DNA of 64,000 nt from Ruminococcus sp. (lineage in GTDB: Bacteria > Bacillota > Clostridia > Oscillospirales > Ruminococcaceae): the NCBI GenBank assembly GCA_017471405.1, contig JAFUTK010000019.1, positions 18,218 to 82,217 of the forward strand, given 5' to 3'. The notes under the pieces were generated by a model. That model had not been told where the DNA came from and searched no databases. It saw only the letters and a program-made list of their open reading frames with translations. Positions 1 to 9,426 of this stretch are shown in pieces. The first letter of the stretch is position 1. Every line of letters begins with the position of its first letter. A program made the position numbers and the translations under genes.

Positions 1-235
1 GGTCGTTGACCGTTCCGCAGATGGAAAGCTTTCCGATGTTCCCGCCCGGGAACTCATAGGGGGATACGATAAATCCGTCGGTGGAGAATGCCAGCTTCAC
101 CTCCCCGAAGTCCAGGATAGCCGCATCGTCGGCGGTAAGGGTGTCGTTGGCGAAGTGCGCCTTGAACACGCTCTCTATAAGCTCGTTGGTCTGTCTGCCG
201 CCCGCACCGTGGGCAAGGGTTATATTCTTATCCAT
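1..235 (-). CDS. hypE: HypE, hydrogenase maturation protein (N-terminal part, cut by window edge)
   Basis: Only the first 78 or so codons are inside the window. They read MDKNITLAHGAGGRQTNELI and continue with a STDGF segment and a GGNIGKLS stretch, as in the ATP-binding AIR-synthase-like half of HypE. HypE dehydrates the thiocarbamate that HypF places on its C-terminal Cys, giving the cyanide ligand of the Fe(CN)2(CO) unit; the C-terminus cannot be checked here. The ATG at 235 follows an AAGGAG site and lies 13 bases after the hypD stop, so it belongs to the same operon. Whether hypA, hypB or a hydrogenase follows lies beyond the edge. Confidence 0.93.
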   Translation of the reverse strand, partial: MDKNITLAHGAGGRQTNELIESVFKAHFANDTLTADDAAILDFGEVKLAFSTDGFIVSPYEFPGGNIGKLSICGTVND

Positions 236-248
236 TCTCATTCTCTCC

Positions 249-1298
249 TTAATCGTTCAGTGCATACTGATAGTACGCCGAGCAGGCGCCCTCGTCCGAG
301 ACCATGCAGGCGCCGATGGGGTGCAGCGGGGTGCAGCCCTTGCCGAACACTTTGCAGTCAGTGGGCTTGCATTTGCCCTGCAAAACGTCGCCGCAGCGGC
401 AGGCGGGGTTGGAGCGTCCCTTTATCTCCGGCAGCGAGAATTTCACTCTCGCATCGAAGTCGGAGTACTTGTCCCTGAGCTTCACGCCGGACTTTTCAAT
501 TATTCCCAGCCCTCTCCACTCGGTGTCAACAGGCTCTAAAAACTCGTCCATCAGCCTGAGTGCTGCCGGACTGCCCTCGTCCTTTACCACTCTGGGGTAG
601 CAGTTCTCAAAAAAGGGCTCGCCGGTCTCGCTTTTTTTGATGATGACCGCAAGAGCCGTCAGCAGCTCGCTGGCGGTGAAGCCGGCGATGACACCCGATA
701 CTCCCAGCGAAAGCATCTCCTTGCATACCCCTGTACCGGTGATGGCGTTGACGTGCCCGGGATAGAGGAAGGCATCGGCGCTGTGCATCAGCGCCCTGTA
801 GGCGTTGGGCATAGTCTTGTTGGCGGTGAGTATGCTGAAATTTTTTATACCCTTTTTCATAGCGGTCTTGACTGCTATGCAGGCGGAGGGGGTGGTGGTC
901 TCGAAGCCTACGGCGAGGAAGACTACCTCCTTATCCGGCTCACGCTCCGCTATCTCCACCGCGTCCAGCGGGGAGTATACCGGGCGGATATCCCCGCCCT
1001 TGGAGCGTGCTCCCGCCAGAGGCATCTCGCTGCCGGGAACTCTGATGAGGTCGCCGAAGGTACATACCACAGCTCCCTTTTCCAGCGCCAGCATCACAGC
1101 CTCGTCGATATAGCCCACAGGCGTTACGCACACCGGGCAGCCGGGCCCGGATATGAGCTCTACATCTGGCGGGAGGATATTTCTTATCCCCTGCCTGAAT
1201 ATCTCGTGGGTGTGAGTACCGCAGACCTCCATAATACGCAGTTTCCTGCCCTTGTAGGAGGTTATTATATCCTTTGCGTTTTCAGCGGCGGTGTTCAT
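249..1298 (-). CDS. hypD: HypD, Fe-S protein of the Fe(CN)2(CO) assembly scaffold
   Basis: 349 residues, normal for HypD. The family signatures are present: EVCGTHTHEI (Cys26), SGPGCPVC (Cys54 and Cys57), and a Cys-rich C-terminus (ACRCGDVLQGKC and later Cys residues) that holds the 4Fe-4S cluster. In the known pathway HypD forms a complex with HypC on which the Fe(CN)2(CO) unit of [NiFe]-hydrogenase is built. The ATG overlaps the hypC stop by four bases (ATGA), so the two are translationally coupled. It is the second-last gene of the visible operon. The family call is certain; what the iron unit is used for here is not, because no hydrogenase structural gene is in view. Confidence 0.97.
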   Translation of the reverse strand: MNTAAENAKDIITSYKGRKLRIMEVCGTHTHEIFRQGIRNILPPDVELISGPGCPVCVTPVGYIDEAVMLALEKGAVVCTFGDLIRVPGSEMPLAGARSKGGDIRPVYSPLDAVEIAEREPDKEVVFLAVGFETTTPSACIAVKTAMKKGIKNFSILTANKTMPNAYRALMHSADAFLYPGHVNAITGTGVCKEMLSLGVSGVIAGFTASELLTALAVIIKKSETGEPFFENCYPRVVKDEGSPAALRLMDEFLEPVDTEWRGLGIIEKSGVKLRDKYSDFDARVKFSLPEIKGRSNPACRCGDVLQGKCKPTDCKVFGKGCTPLHPIGACMVSDEGACSAYYQYALND

Positions 1299-1501
1299 AT
1301 TAAGCCCATCACCTCTCCCGCTTCATCGTCGTCGGAATCGGTTATCTTGGCGATAGCCACCCCGGCGTGTACCATAACATAATCCCCCGGCTCCAGCTCG
1401 TCCAAAAGCTCCGCCGAGACCTCTCTTTTTGCTCCGCCCGCATCAATTACGGCGGTGCCGTCCTCAACGCTGACTACCTTAGCCGATAAACCTACACACA
1501 T
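1295..1501 (-). CDS. hypC: HypC/HupF-type chaperone
   Basis: 68 residues beginning MCVGLSAKVV; the N-terminal Cys after the initiator Met is the HypC iron-ligand and interaction residue. The rest is the small beta-barrel with the family's ELEPGDYVMVHAGVAIAKI stretch. HypC carries iron with HypD and, in classical systems, keeps the hydrogenase large subunit open during maturation. A GGAGG site lies 8 bases before the ATG. It follows hypF after 37 bases and overlaps hypD by four. The acidic tail (DSDDDEAGE) is a variable region. Confidence 0.95.
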   Translation of the reverse strand: MCVGLSAKVVSVEDGTAVIDAGGAKREVSAELLDELEPGDYVMVHAGVAIAKITDSDDDEAGEVMGLI

Positions 1502-1538
1502 GATCTATACCTCCATATTTTAATTCCGAATTCCGCAT

Positions 1539-3827
1539 TTATTTATCCAGGAACCCCGTTCCATATAGTGCCTGCCCCAGGCACAGCCCGCCGTCGTTGG
1601 GCGGGATAAGGCTGTGGGTGATGACCTCAAAGCCCTCCGCTTCAAGACCGTTTTCGGTGAGAGAGGTCAGCAGAGTGTTCTGGAACACTCCCCCGCTAAG
1701 GGCGCAGACATTTAAGCCTGTCTCCTCCTTGATGAGGACTGCCGCCCTGACCAGCATACCTGAAAGCATTGCGTGGAACGAATATGCCAGCATACCTGCC
1801 TCCGCTCCCGCAAGGCGCTGCTCGGTGAGGTATCTCACCAGCTCGTCAGTGGGGAGAATGAGCCTGCCCTGCTCACGCCGGATATCGGGTGTATCCAGCG
1901 GCGGGAGCTCTCCCGCAAACTGCTCTGCGGCGTTTTGCAGCGCCATAGCTGCCTCGCCCTCAAAGGTGCTGGCCCGCCTTATGCCTAAGACAGCCGAGAC
2001 TGCGTCAAACAGCCTGCCGCAGCTGGTGGAGGGGGTGCAGTTGATGCCTGCCCGCCTCATCATAGTGATGAAGCCCAGCTCCTTATCCGTACACAGCGAA
2101 AGCTGCCGGCAGACCTCCGCCGTCCTCTCACCGTAAATATCCAAGAGCATTGAGGCCGCAACGCGAAAGCCCTCCCTTGAAGCGGCGTCGCCGCCGGCGT
2201 GGATAAAGGGTGCTATCGAGGCTGAACGCTCAAAGCCTTCCTCATCGCTTACAAGTATCTCCCCGCCCCAGATGCTGCCATCGGTGCCGTAGCCGGTGCC
2301 GTCCAGCGAGAGGCCTATGACCCGGCCTGTGACCCTGTTCTCCGCCATGCAGGAGAGAATGTGGGCGTAGTGGTGCTGCACCTTTACTACCGGCAGGGAA
2401 AGCTCCTCTGCCAGTTCCTCGGCGACGGCGGTGGTGTTGTAGCCGGGGTGCAGGTCGCAGACAATCAGCCGGGGCTGCGCCTCCAGCAGCGTCATCATTC
2501 GCCGCACCGATTCCTTAAGTGCCGCCACAGTGCGGATATCTGCCATATCCCCCACATAGGAGGAGGGGTACATCAGCCCGTCCTTGGCAATGCAGAAGGT
2601 GTTTTTGAGCTCGCCGCCAATGGCCAGCACACAGCCCTTTCTGCTGTCGGTCATTACCGGCAGCGGAGCGTAGCCCCGGGAGCGGCGTATCATATATGGC
2701 CTGCCCCGGTAGGTGTCCATTACAGTGTCGTCCGAGCGGATAAGGATGCGCCTGTTATGAGAAAGAATAAGGTCGCAAAAGCCCGCTATCTCTAAGACGG
2801 CGTCCTCATCACTGCGGCAGATGGGCGCCCCGGAGGCGTTGCCGCTGGTCATCACCAAACAGTCGCTGACGGCTATCCCGTCGTCGTAGTCAAAAAGCAG
2901 CAGCTGCACCGGCGCGTAGGGCAGCATTACCCCCACCTTGGAATTATCCGGCGCTATGAGCCCGTTGAGCTCTCCACCCGGGCGCTTATCCAGCAGGAGT
3001 ATGGGCTTCTGATGCCCGGTCATTATCCTTTCCTGCGCCTCATTGAATATGCACTCTCTGCGGGCGGTGTCCTCGTTTTTCATCATCACCGCAAAGGGCT
3101 TCATGGGCCGGTGCTTGAGCTGCCGCAGACGGGCTACGGCCTCATCGTTCTTGGCGTCACAGCAGAGGTGAAAGCCCCCTATGCCCTTGACGGCGATGAC
3201 CCCGCCCTCGCTTATTTTGCGCCTTGCGGCGGTGATGGCCTCCCTGCCCCGCAGGTCTGTGCCGATGATATAAACCTCCGGGCCGCATTCGTTGCAGCAC
3301 ACCGGCTGGGCGTCGTAGCGGCGGGTGGCAGGGTCGGTGTACTCATTTGCACACTGGGGACACATTGGGAAATCCGCCATAGTGGTGCGCTCGCGGTCAT
3401 AGGGCATGGTATCCATTATGGTGAGCCGCGGGCCGCACTGGGTGCAGTTGATGAAGGGGTGGAGATACCGCCGGTCGCTTTTGTCGTAGAGCTCCCGCTT
3501 GCACTTCTCGCAGACGGCTATGTCCGGCGAGACGAAGATATCCCCCGCCTCCTTTTCGCTCTCGATTATCTGAAAATCCTCAAAGGGCGGGCAGTCACAT
3601 TCGGCGCATTCGGTGTCGAGTATCACCGCCCGCTCGGGAGGGTCGTTGGCAATGGCCGACAGCAGACCGTCCAGCGCCTTTTCACCGCACTGAGCGAAAA
3701 TCTCCACATAGGAGCCCCGATTGGCGACAGTTCCCTTTATTCCCAGAGCATCAGCAGTGCGGCTCACAAAGGGACGGAACCCCACCCCCTGAACTATCCC
3801 GCAGGTCTTGATGTGATATGTTTTCAA
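1539..3827 (-). CDS. hypF: HypF carbamoyltransferase (TTG start)
   Basis: 762 residues from a TTG codon at 3827; the usual HypF opening (KTYHIKTCGIVQGVGFRPF) starts there. A GGAGG lies six bases upstream, inside the end of the previous gene. A start at 3896 would add 23 residues foreign to the family and overlap that gene. Domains in order: acylphosphatase (VQGVGFRPF), two C-x2-C zinc-finger pairs (CEKC..CTQC, CPQC..CNEC), a YrdC-like domain, and a Kae1/TobZ-like domain with HHYAH and SLDGTGYGTDG. HypF makes carbamoyl-adenylate and carbamoylates HypE, the source of cyanide ligands. Only one base separates it from the NifK-like stop at 3829, which ties the hyp genes to the nitrogenase-like operon. 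Confidence 0.95.
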   Translation of the reverse strand: MKTYHIKTCGIVQGVGFRPFVSRTADALGIKGTVANRGSYVEIFAQCGEKALDGLLSAIANDPPERAVILDTECAECDCPPFEDFQIIESEKEAGDIFVSPDIAVCEKCKRELYDKSDRRYLHPFINCTQCGPRLTIMDTMPYDRERTTMADFPMCPQCANEYTDPATRRYDAQPVCCNECGPEVYIIGTDLRGREAITAARRKISEGGVIAVKGIGGFHLCCDAKNDEAVARLRQLKHRPMKPFAVMMKNEDTARRECIFNEAQERIMTGHQKPILLLDKRPGGELNGLIAPDNSKVGVMLPYAPVQLLLFDYDDGIAVSDCLVMTSGNASGAPICRSDEDAVLEIAGFCDLILSHNRRILIRSDDTVMDTYRGRPYMIRRSRGYAPLPVMTDSRKGCVLAIGGELKNTFCIAKDGLMYPSSYVGDMADIRTVAALKESVRRMMTLLEAQPRLIVCDLHPGYNTTAVAEELAEELSLPVVKVQHHYAHILSCMAENRVTGRVIGLSLDGTGYGTDGSIWGGEILVSDEEGFERSASIAPFIHAGGDAASREGFRVAASMLLDIYGERTAEVCRQLSLCTDKELGFITMMRRAGINCTPSTSCGRLFDAVSAVLGIRRASTFEGEAAMALQNAAEQFAGELPPLDTPDIRREQGRLILPTDELVRYLTEQRLAGAEAGMLAYSFHAMLSGMLVRAAVLIKEETGLNVCALSGGVFQNTLLTSLTENGLEAEGFEVITHSLIPPNDGGLCLGQALYGTGFLDK

Positions 3828-3828
3828 A

Positions 3829-4875
3829 TCATTCCTCCGTATCCCACAGTCTGCCGGAAACGGCAAAGTGGTCAAGCTGTATGAACCTGCCCTCAAAGCT
3901 CGCCGGGCGGAAAAGCTTTCTCAACTCACCGTCCGCGATGAGGGTCCTATATCTGCTGCTTTGCAGCAGGTCAAGCAGCTGCTCCTCCGAGCGCAGCTCG
4001 GTATCACCCTCCCGAGCGAGGGACTTATCCATTGTGAAGAAGCTTGCACAGTCGGCCTGACCCTCCGGCAGGAGCTTTCTTATCTCGTTTGCTATTAGCT
4101 GGCTGTGGATAATGAGCGCCCTGCCCTCTGCCTTGCTAAGCTTTTCCTTGAAGTTCTCCGGCAGGAAGGGAAACGCCGCCTCATAAGGGGTGCCGAAGCG
4201 CTCCTTAAGATACTCGCAGGCGGGTATCGCCGCGGCGGACACCGCCAGATTTCTCTCGCAGGAGGAGACTCTCACAACGTCCTCCAAAGCAGAGCCCATA
4301 CCGTAGACCACCGGCTCGTCTATCCCCATAGCCCGGCATTTGGAGACAATACGCTCGTTTGTCATCATACTTGTTTCAAGTGGTGTGGCACCGATGATGC
4401 CCACCCTGCCGGGGACGGTGTCGAAATCCTCCCGGGCGAACTCGGAAAACAGCGCCAGCCAAGCCTTACGCTCGCCCTCGTCGTAATAATGGGTGCCGGT
4501 ACATTCCACGGTTATGCAGGGCAGACCGGTCTTTTTCTCCGCCAGCTTTTTCAGCGCTGCAAAGTCGGTGGCGATGACCGCCGGAACAGGCGTGCCAATA
4601 AGGGCTGTGAATTTGCAGTCCAGCTGGGAATTGGCAACGGTGAGCTTCTTTATCAGCTTGTCGTCACGCCCGAGGATAGCGTCCATATCCCGCAGTCCCG
4701 CGCTGAACACCGCAGAGCGCTTGGTAAACCACCGGGGCTCGTCAAAGCCGCAGATGTTTCCGGCGCAGCCGCCGGCATCGCAGACCACCATAAGCCCGCC
4801 CAGCTCATAGAGCACTCCGCAGGCGCCGGACTGGTCGGGAGCAAAGGGAGAGAGGTATTTCACCAGCTTTTTCAT
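3829..4875 (-). CDS. Nitrogenase-like component 1, NifK/NifN-type subunit of set 2
   Basis: 348 residues, far shorter than NifK (about 520). The N-terminus keeps the NifK-like pattern: SGACGVLYELGG (Cys19), then VVCDAGGCAGNICGFDEPRW (Cys32, 37, 42), matching the region around NifK HGSQGC. In the stretch matching NifK TTCMAEVIGDD the protein has IGTPVPAVIATD, with no Cys. By hand alignment two of the three beta-type cluster ligands could exist and the third is lost. It overlaps the partner NifD-like gene by four bases and has an AGGAGG site. Probable partner of the D-like protein at 4872-6164, reduced by the H-like protein at 6157-6921. Substrate unknown; canonical nitrogenase is unlikely. Confidence 0.85.
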   Translation of the reverse strand: MKKLVKYLSPFAPDQSGACGVLYELGGLMVVCDAGGCAGNICGFDEPRWFTKRSAVFSAGLRDMDAILGRDDKLIKKLTVANSQLDCKFTALIGTPVPAVIATDFAALKKLAEKKTGLPCITVECTGTHYYDEGERKAWLALFSEFAREDFDTVPGRVGIIGATPLETSMMTNERIVSKCRAMGIDEPVVYGMGSALEDVVRVSSCERNLAVSAAAIPACEYLKERFGTPYEAAFPFLPENFKEKLSKAEGRALIIHSQLIANEIRKLLPEGQADCASFFTMDKSLAREGDTELRSEEQLLDLLQSSRYRTLIADGELRKLFRPASFEGRFIQLDHFAVSGRLWDTEE

Positions 4876-6164
4876 CTGACAGTCCTCCTCTCCATTGCTG
4901 CCTCCAGCTCGTCAAACAGGCGCACTACCCCCGCATAGCCGAAGGGCTGGATATCCCCGCAGAAGTCTATGCCGGGAGTGTCGGGGTGGTAGTATTCGCA
5001 GTCGCAGCCGATATAGCAGTCAACGCTTTCTTCATTATAGTTCAGCATTGTGGGGGAAAGGTTTGAGTATATTTTAGTGTCCGGGGAGAGCTCCGCCAGA
5101 CGCTTCACAAAGCTGAAATTAAGCTCCCCTACGGTGCCGAAGATCTCGGCCACCTTAAAGCCGTTTCTCACAAGCATAAGGGCTGTCTCAAAGCTGTCGC
5201 CGTTGAGTATTTCCCCGACGGCAAGGGTCAGGGCGCCGAATTTCTCATAGAAAGCCTCAATGCGCTTTTGCGCCGCCTCGAAGTATTCGCTGTCGTCAAG
5301 CTGCGCCCCTATGGCCTGCCCCAGCATACGGTACTGGTTGTGTATCTTGTCCGGCTGGTAGAGCCGCAGCAGCTCGATAAAGGGTATCCCCAAACGCTCC
5401 TGCATATCCTGCGCTGCGTACCGCGCTTCCGGGTTGAGCAGAAGGTTGAAGTTGGCCTTTGACAGCTCGCGGTATTGCTCAATGGTTTCGCACCTTGCCA
5501 GCTCCCGGATATTTTTTATCCCGGCACTTCGCATAAGGGGGTAGAGCTCGCAGTCATCATAGAGGGGGGAGAAGTAGCCCAGAATATTCATATCCTTTCG
5601 CTCTCTGGGCTGACGCTCCAGCAGGGAGTACACCGACTTTCTCACCGCTGCCATAGGCGGCAGCCGCTTTTCTCTGGTCAGGGCGTACATATAGCAGGGA
5701 ACGGTGGGAACACCGGTGAGCTCCACACTCTTTCGGCAGACCCTTTCCATATCCGTACCCAGCAGGGCGTCAACGCAGGTAATGCAGATCATCACCGCCG
5801 AGGGCTTCTTGTCAAGGCTCTGACAGACCTCCTCCACCGCCTTGGGTATCTTGGTCAGGTGCCTGCCGGTGACGATATCGGTATCGTCCAGCAGCAGAAA
5901 GAAAAAGCGGTCGCTGTACTCGGGATTGGTGCGCAGCAGCGAGGTGTTGCGCCCGCAGCAGCCGGGAGCCACCAGAAGCATCACCGAGCCGGGCACAGCC
6001 AGCCCCGCCCTCTTTACGCCGAAACCCCGCGCTCCCGGGGAGTTGAAACTCAGCGTAGCGGGAGAGCTGTATATCAGATGCTCCGACGAGCGCAGCTCAT
6101 CGGGGATATTGTCCTTGCCCGCAGCCGCAAGGTCCCAGGCGGTGATGTAAAAGGCGTCAGTCAT
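4872..6164 (-). CDS. Nitrogenase-like component 1, NifD/NifE-type subunit of set 2
   Basis: 430 residues from the ATG at 6164; an in-frame ATG at 6179 is possible but overlaps the previous gene more. VAPGCCGRN (Cys69/70) matches the NifD GPVGCGQY region, and [14 protein letters not shown] (Cys130) matches Nif[32 protein letters not shown] stretch lines up with the NifD segment carrying the FeMo-cofactor Cys, but that position appears to be non-Cys. The C-terminus is Cys-rich ([26 protein letters not shown]), unlike NifD. It overlaps both neighbours. A cluster-bearing reductase or scaffold role is inferred. Confidence 0.85.
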   Translation of the reverse strand: MTDAFYITAWDLAAAGKDNIPDELRSSEHLIYSSPATLSFNSPGARGFGVKRAGLAVPGSVMLLVAPGCCGRNTSLLRTNPEYSDRFFFLLLDDTDIVTGRHLTKIPKAVEEVCQSLDKKPSAVMICITCVDALLGTDMERVCRKSVELTGVPTVPCYMYALTREKRLPPMAAVRKSVYSLLERQPRERKDMNILGYFSPLYDDCELYPLMRSAGIKNIRELARCETIEQYRELSKANFNLLLNPEARYAAQDMQERLGIPFIELLRLYQPDKIHNQYRMLGQAIGAQLDDSEYFEAAQKRIEAFYEKFGALTLAVGEILNGDSFETALMLVRNGFKVAEIFGTVGELNFSFVKRLAELSPDTKIYSNLSPTMLNYNEESVDCYIGCDCEYYHPDTPGIDFCGDIQPFGYAGVVRLFDELEAAMERRTVR

Positions 6165-6921
6165 TTTGCTCGTCCTCATCTATCAGAAGCTGTGCAAGGG
6201 CCAGAAACCGCTTGCTGACCTCAAGGGAGCTGTCCCCCTCGATAACAGTCTTTCCCATATCCTCATAGTGGATTATATCGTTGCTGCGGGGGATATCCGC
6301 AATTATGGGAAGGTCAGTTTTCTCCGCGAAGTCCCGCACCTTCTGCTCCTCATTCTCCACATTTCGGCGGTTCAATACTATCCCCCTGACCTTGGCGTAG
6401 CCCCGGTCGGCGAAATTGTTCACCGCGCTGTTTATGTTGTTGGCGGCATAGAGCGCCATCTTCTCGCCGGAGGTGACTATCAGCACCTTGGAGGCGTAGC
6501 CCTCTCTGATAGGCACCGCAAAGCCCCCGCAGACCACATCTCCCAGCACGTCGTAGAGGACGGCATCGGGCTTGAATTTCTCAAAGAGCTTAAGCTCCTC
6601 CAATAAGCTGAAGGTGCTGACTATCCCCCTGCCGGCGCAGCCGAGGCCGGGGGTGGGGCCGCCTGTCTCAATGCACAGCACCCCGCCGTAGCCTATCTTG
6701 GATATCTCCTCAATGCTCTCCGGCTCGTCGTCCCGCTCCCGGAGGTAGTTCATCACCGGCATTACGGGAGTTCCCCCCAGCAGGTTGCCGGTGGAGTCGG
6801 CCTTGGGGTCGCAGCCTATCTGTATCACCCGCTTGCCCAGCATCGCCAGAGCGGCGGAAAGATTGGCAGTGACGGTGGATTTGCCTATCCCGCCCTTGCC
6901 GTATATTGCCAGCTTTATCAT
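6157..6921 (-). CDS. NifH-like iron protein (ATPase reductase) of set 2
   Basis: 254 residues with every NifH/BchL hallmark: Walker [10 protein letters not shown] (8-16), switch I DPKADST, Cys95 in GLGCAGRG and Cys131 in DVVCGGF, which together hold the inter-subunit 4Fe-4S cluster; the Arg in CAGRG is the ADP-ribosylation position of true NifH. It is expected to be a homodimer passing electrons to its D-K partner with ATP hydrolysis. Start overlaps the upstream NifK-like stop by four bases with an AAAGGAGA site; its own end overlaps the D-like start by eight bases. That it serves the set-2 D-K pair is inferred from gene order. Confidence 0.95.
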   Translation of the reverse strand: MIKLAIYGKGGIGKSTVTANLSAALAMLGKRVIQIGCDPKADSTGNLLGGTPVMPVMNYLRERDDEPESIEEISKIGYGGVLCIETGGPTPGLGCAGRGIVSTFSLLEELKLFEKFKPDAVLYDVLGDVVCGGFAVPIREGYASKVLIVTSGEKMALYAANNINSAVNNFADRGYAKVRGIVLNRRNVENEEQKVRDFAEKTDLPIIADIPRSNDIIHYEDMGKTVIEGDSSLEVSKRFLALAQLLIDEDEQND

Positions 6922-8060
6922 AAGCCTGTCTCCTTTAGGAATGTGAGTTCTCTGTTTATCAGGTCAGGTATATCCCTCTCAAAGCATCTGCCCGAGAAGG
7001 CCTCGTGAGGCAGGGGGACAAATCTGCCCTTCCCAGCAATGGGTCTGAACAGCGGGTCTGCAATGATGAGGGAGTGTTTTGCCAGCTCTCTCTCGCAGAC
7101 GTCCTCGTCCGGGGCGGAGAGGTCAAAGGGCGAAAGAACGGATAAGTCGCTCTCGCCCACCGTCTCTATCACCCTTGCGGAAATCCCCTTATCAAGCGCC
7201 AGCGCCGCCGCCATAGACGCGGAGAATATGCTCTCCCCTAACACCGCCGCCATAATGCTCTCACCGGTGCGAAGAGCCAGGGGCGAGGCCTCCTGCCCTG
7301 CCGCGGCGCTTCTAAGCCCGTCGGCAAGGACGCGGGAAAAGCTCTTCCCTATCGGCACTCCCTTTACATAGGGGACGCCGTACTCCCGCTTAAGATACTC
7401 CGCCGCTTTCACTCCCGTTGAGGATATCACAAGGCTCACCTCCGCCGAGGACATCGCCCGGACGTCATCAAGGGTGCAGCCCATTGAAAGGCAGCAGCCG
7501 ACCTCAAAGCCGTTATCCCGAAGCCACTGCTTTATGCTCTCAACAGAGCCTTTGAGGGAGAAATCCAGCGGGGTGGCGCCGATGATGTTTACTTTGCCCT
7601 TGCGCCTTTCTGCCGGCTCGCAGAAGTGCCGCACTATCTCCTCAAAGGCGTTAGCCGCCCCGGGGATATAGGAATGCATACCGTTGGTCTTAACGCTGAA
7701 CGCCGGTATGCCGGTGCGGTGGCTCACATCAAAGGCTATGGCCTCCATATCCACGCCGGTCATGGCGGGCATAGGGGAAGCGCAGATGGCTATAAACTCC
7801 GGCTTTAGGCGGTTTGCCACCTCCGTTAAGTCGGAGATGAATTTCTCGTCGTTGCCCATAACGGCGTCGCTTTCGGTGAGGGCGGAGATGTACATCATAC
7901 TGCTCCCGCGATACCACCGGGGCTCATCGTGTGTGGTGTAGGTGGAGTTGCAGCCGGAGGCATCGTGAATGACGGTCATTCCTCCCAGCTCAAACAGCGC
8001 CGAGCATACGCCGGAGGTGTCCGCCGCGTAGATGGATAATATCTGTGCAGTCTGATTCAT
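6918..8060 (-). CDS. Nitrogenase-like component 1, NifK-type subunit of set 1
   Basis: 380 residues from the ATG at 8060, which overlaps the D-like stop in an ATGA; an earlier in-frame start at 8147 would run through the D-like gene's end. [12 protein letters not shown] (Cys19) and [20 protein letters not shown] (Cys37) correspond to the two N-terminal NifK cluster ligands. The third ligand region reads [14 protein letters not shown], so Cys93 is shifted by three from the usual position. It resembles the set-2 K protein at 3829-4875 in length and layout, as expected from duplication of an H-D-K block. Like set 2 it lacks the long NifK C-terminal part. Confidence 0.85.
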   Translation of the reverse strand: MNQTAQILSIYAADTSGVCSALFELGGMTVIHDASGCNSTYTTHDEPRWYRGSSMMYISALTESDAVMGNDEKFISDLTEVANRLKPEFIAICASPMPAMTGVDMEAIAFDVSHRTGIPAFSVKTNGMHSYIPGAANAFEEIVRHFCEPAERRKGKVNIIGATPLDFSLKGSVESIKQWLRDNGFEVGCCLSMGCTLDDVRAMSSAEVSLVISSTGVKAAEYLKREYGVPYVKGVPIGKSFSRVLADGLRSAAAGQEASPLALRTGESIMAAVLGESIFSASMAAALALDKGISARVIETVGESDLSVLSPFDLSAPDEDVCERELAKHSLIIADPLFRPIAGKGRFVPLPHEAFSGRCFERDIPDLINRELTFLKETGL

Positions 8061-9376
8061 AGGCAGCTCTCGCACCCCCAACCCTTGTGACTGATGACCC
8101 TTCTTGTATCCTTCGGCACCCTTGCCGCCTCCTCCAAGAGCTTGCAAAGCGAGACTATCCCGCCGAAGCCGTAGAGCCCGCCGCCGTAAACGATATCCAC
8201 AAAGCGGTCGGTGTTGTTGAAGTAAGCGGCCTTCTGACCTATTGCCAGCACGCTGCTGTCCGGCTCGGGAGCAGCAAAGGTCATAGCTGCGTCCAGCGTG
8301 GGGAAGATGTCGATATCCGCGCCCAACGCTTTCAGCTTATCAAACGCTGCCCTCTCCTCCGGGATAAACACATCAGAGTATATGCTTTTGACGTTAAAGC
8401 CGTGCTCGCACAGCAGCAGCGCCATCCCCAGAGGCCGGGGCGTGGCGGTATGGTCTATGGATATGGGTCTGCCGCCCAGCGTTTCTTTAAGCGAGGCAAG
8501 AGCCTTCTCCGCCGCCCCGCGGTAAGGAGCGGTATCAAACCGGACAATTCCCAGCCGCTCGCAAAGCTTATCATAACAGCTCTCTATCTCGTCGTAATCA
8601 TAGCACAGGGGGAGGTAGAGCACATCTATCCCCAGCGTTTTGTTCAGCTCCTTGACGGAGGCGTAGGCAGTGGGCTGAGTGGATATGCAGAACTCCGCGC
8701 TCCCCAGCGAGAGGTACTCCTCATAGCTTTTGCAAAGGGGCAGCTCCCAGGTTCTCTTGCCGGCAGCGGCGAGGATATCGAAAAGCTCGCTTTGCTTATC
8801 AAAGGTAAACTGTGTTCCGGTAAGTCCCACTAAAGAATTATCCGTCGGCAGCTTCTTCACCGGCTTATACAGCTGGCGGTACATCATCGCTTCGGGGGAC
8901 ATTGCCTTGCGCATGGTGGGTATCATATAGCAGTCCACAAAGTCGATATCGGGGTAAAGCTCCGAGAGGCTTTGCTGTATCACTCTGAAATCGCAGCCCT
9001 CGAAGATATGCATACAGCTCAAAAAGACTGTAATGCAGCGTGGGTGGCTGGGAAGTCTGTCGATGATGTGGGCGCAGCCCTCCACGACCCGCTGCTCCAT
9101 TTCACCCGACCACATATCCTGCTCCCGCAGAGACACCCAGGACATTCTCTCCATAGCGTTCATCTCGGCAGCGGTTAGGATAACGCCCCGCAGGCAGCCC
9201 TGAGCACAGACATATATCTGATGTGATTCGGGTATGAGCATTGCGGTATGGACGATATTCCACACCCCCCTTGCAGGGGGATTATATTCGAGCCCGCCCG
9301 CAAACGGAGCCGGAAAGGCCGCGTCTGTGAGCTTTACTGGCCGGGGAGCTCTGTCCCCGTTTATCGGTTTAAGCAT
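8057..9376 (-). CDS. Nitrogenase-like component 1, NifD-type subunit of set 1
   Basis: 439 residues from the ATG at 9376; a GTG at 9385 adds three residues. IYVCAQGCLRGVIL (Cys57, Cys61) corresponds to the first NifD cluster region and VFLSCMHIFEGCDF (Cys121, Cys128) to the NifD TCPVGLIGDD region. It ends in GWGCESCL, a C-x2-C tail not found in NifD. I could place no FeMo-cofactor His near the C-terminus (YGGGLYGFGGIV instead). It lies 50 bases after the first NifH-like gene and overlaps the K-like gene. Probable partner of 6918-8060. Confidence 0.85.
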   Translation of the reverse strand: MLKPINGDRAPRPVKLTDAAFPAPFAGGLEYNPPARGVWNIVHTAMLIPESHQIYVCAQGCLRGVILTAAEMNAMERMSWVSLREQDMWSGEMEQRVVEGCAHIIDRLPSHPRCITVFLSCMHIFEGCDFRVIQQSLSELYPDIDFVDCYMIPTMRKAMSPEAMMYRQLYKPVKKLPTDNSLVGLTGTQFTFDKQSELFDILAAAGKRTWELPLCKSYEEYLSLGSAEFCISTQPTAYASVKELNKTLGIDVLYLPLCYDYDEIESCYDKLCERLGIVRFDTAPYRGAAEKALASLKETLGGRPISIDHTATPRPLGMALLLCEHGFNVKSIYSDVFIPEERAAFDKLKALGADIDIFPTLDAAMTFAAPEPDSSVLAIGQKAAYFNNTDRFVDIVYGGGLYGFGGIVSLCKLLEEAARVPKDTRRVISHKGWGCESCL

Positions 9377-9426
9377 TTTTATCACCGTTCTTATCCAATT
9401 CGGGATTCGGAGTTCGTAATTCCGAA

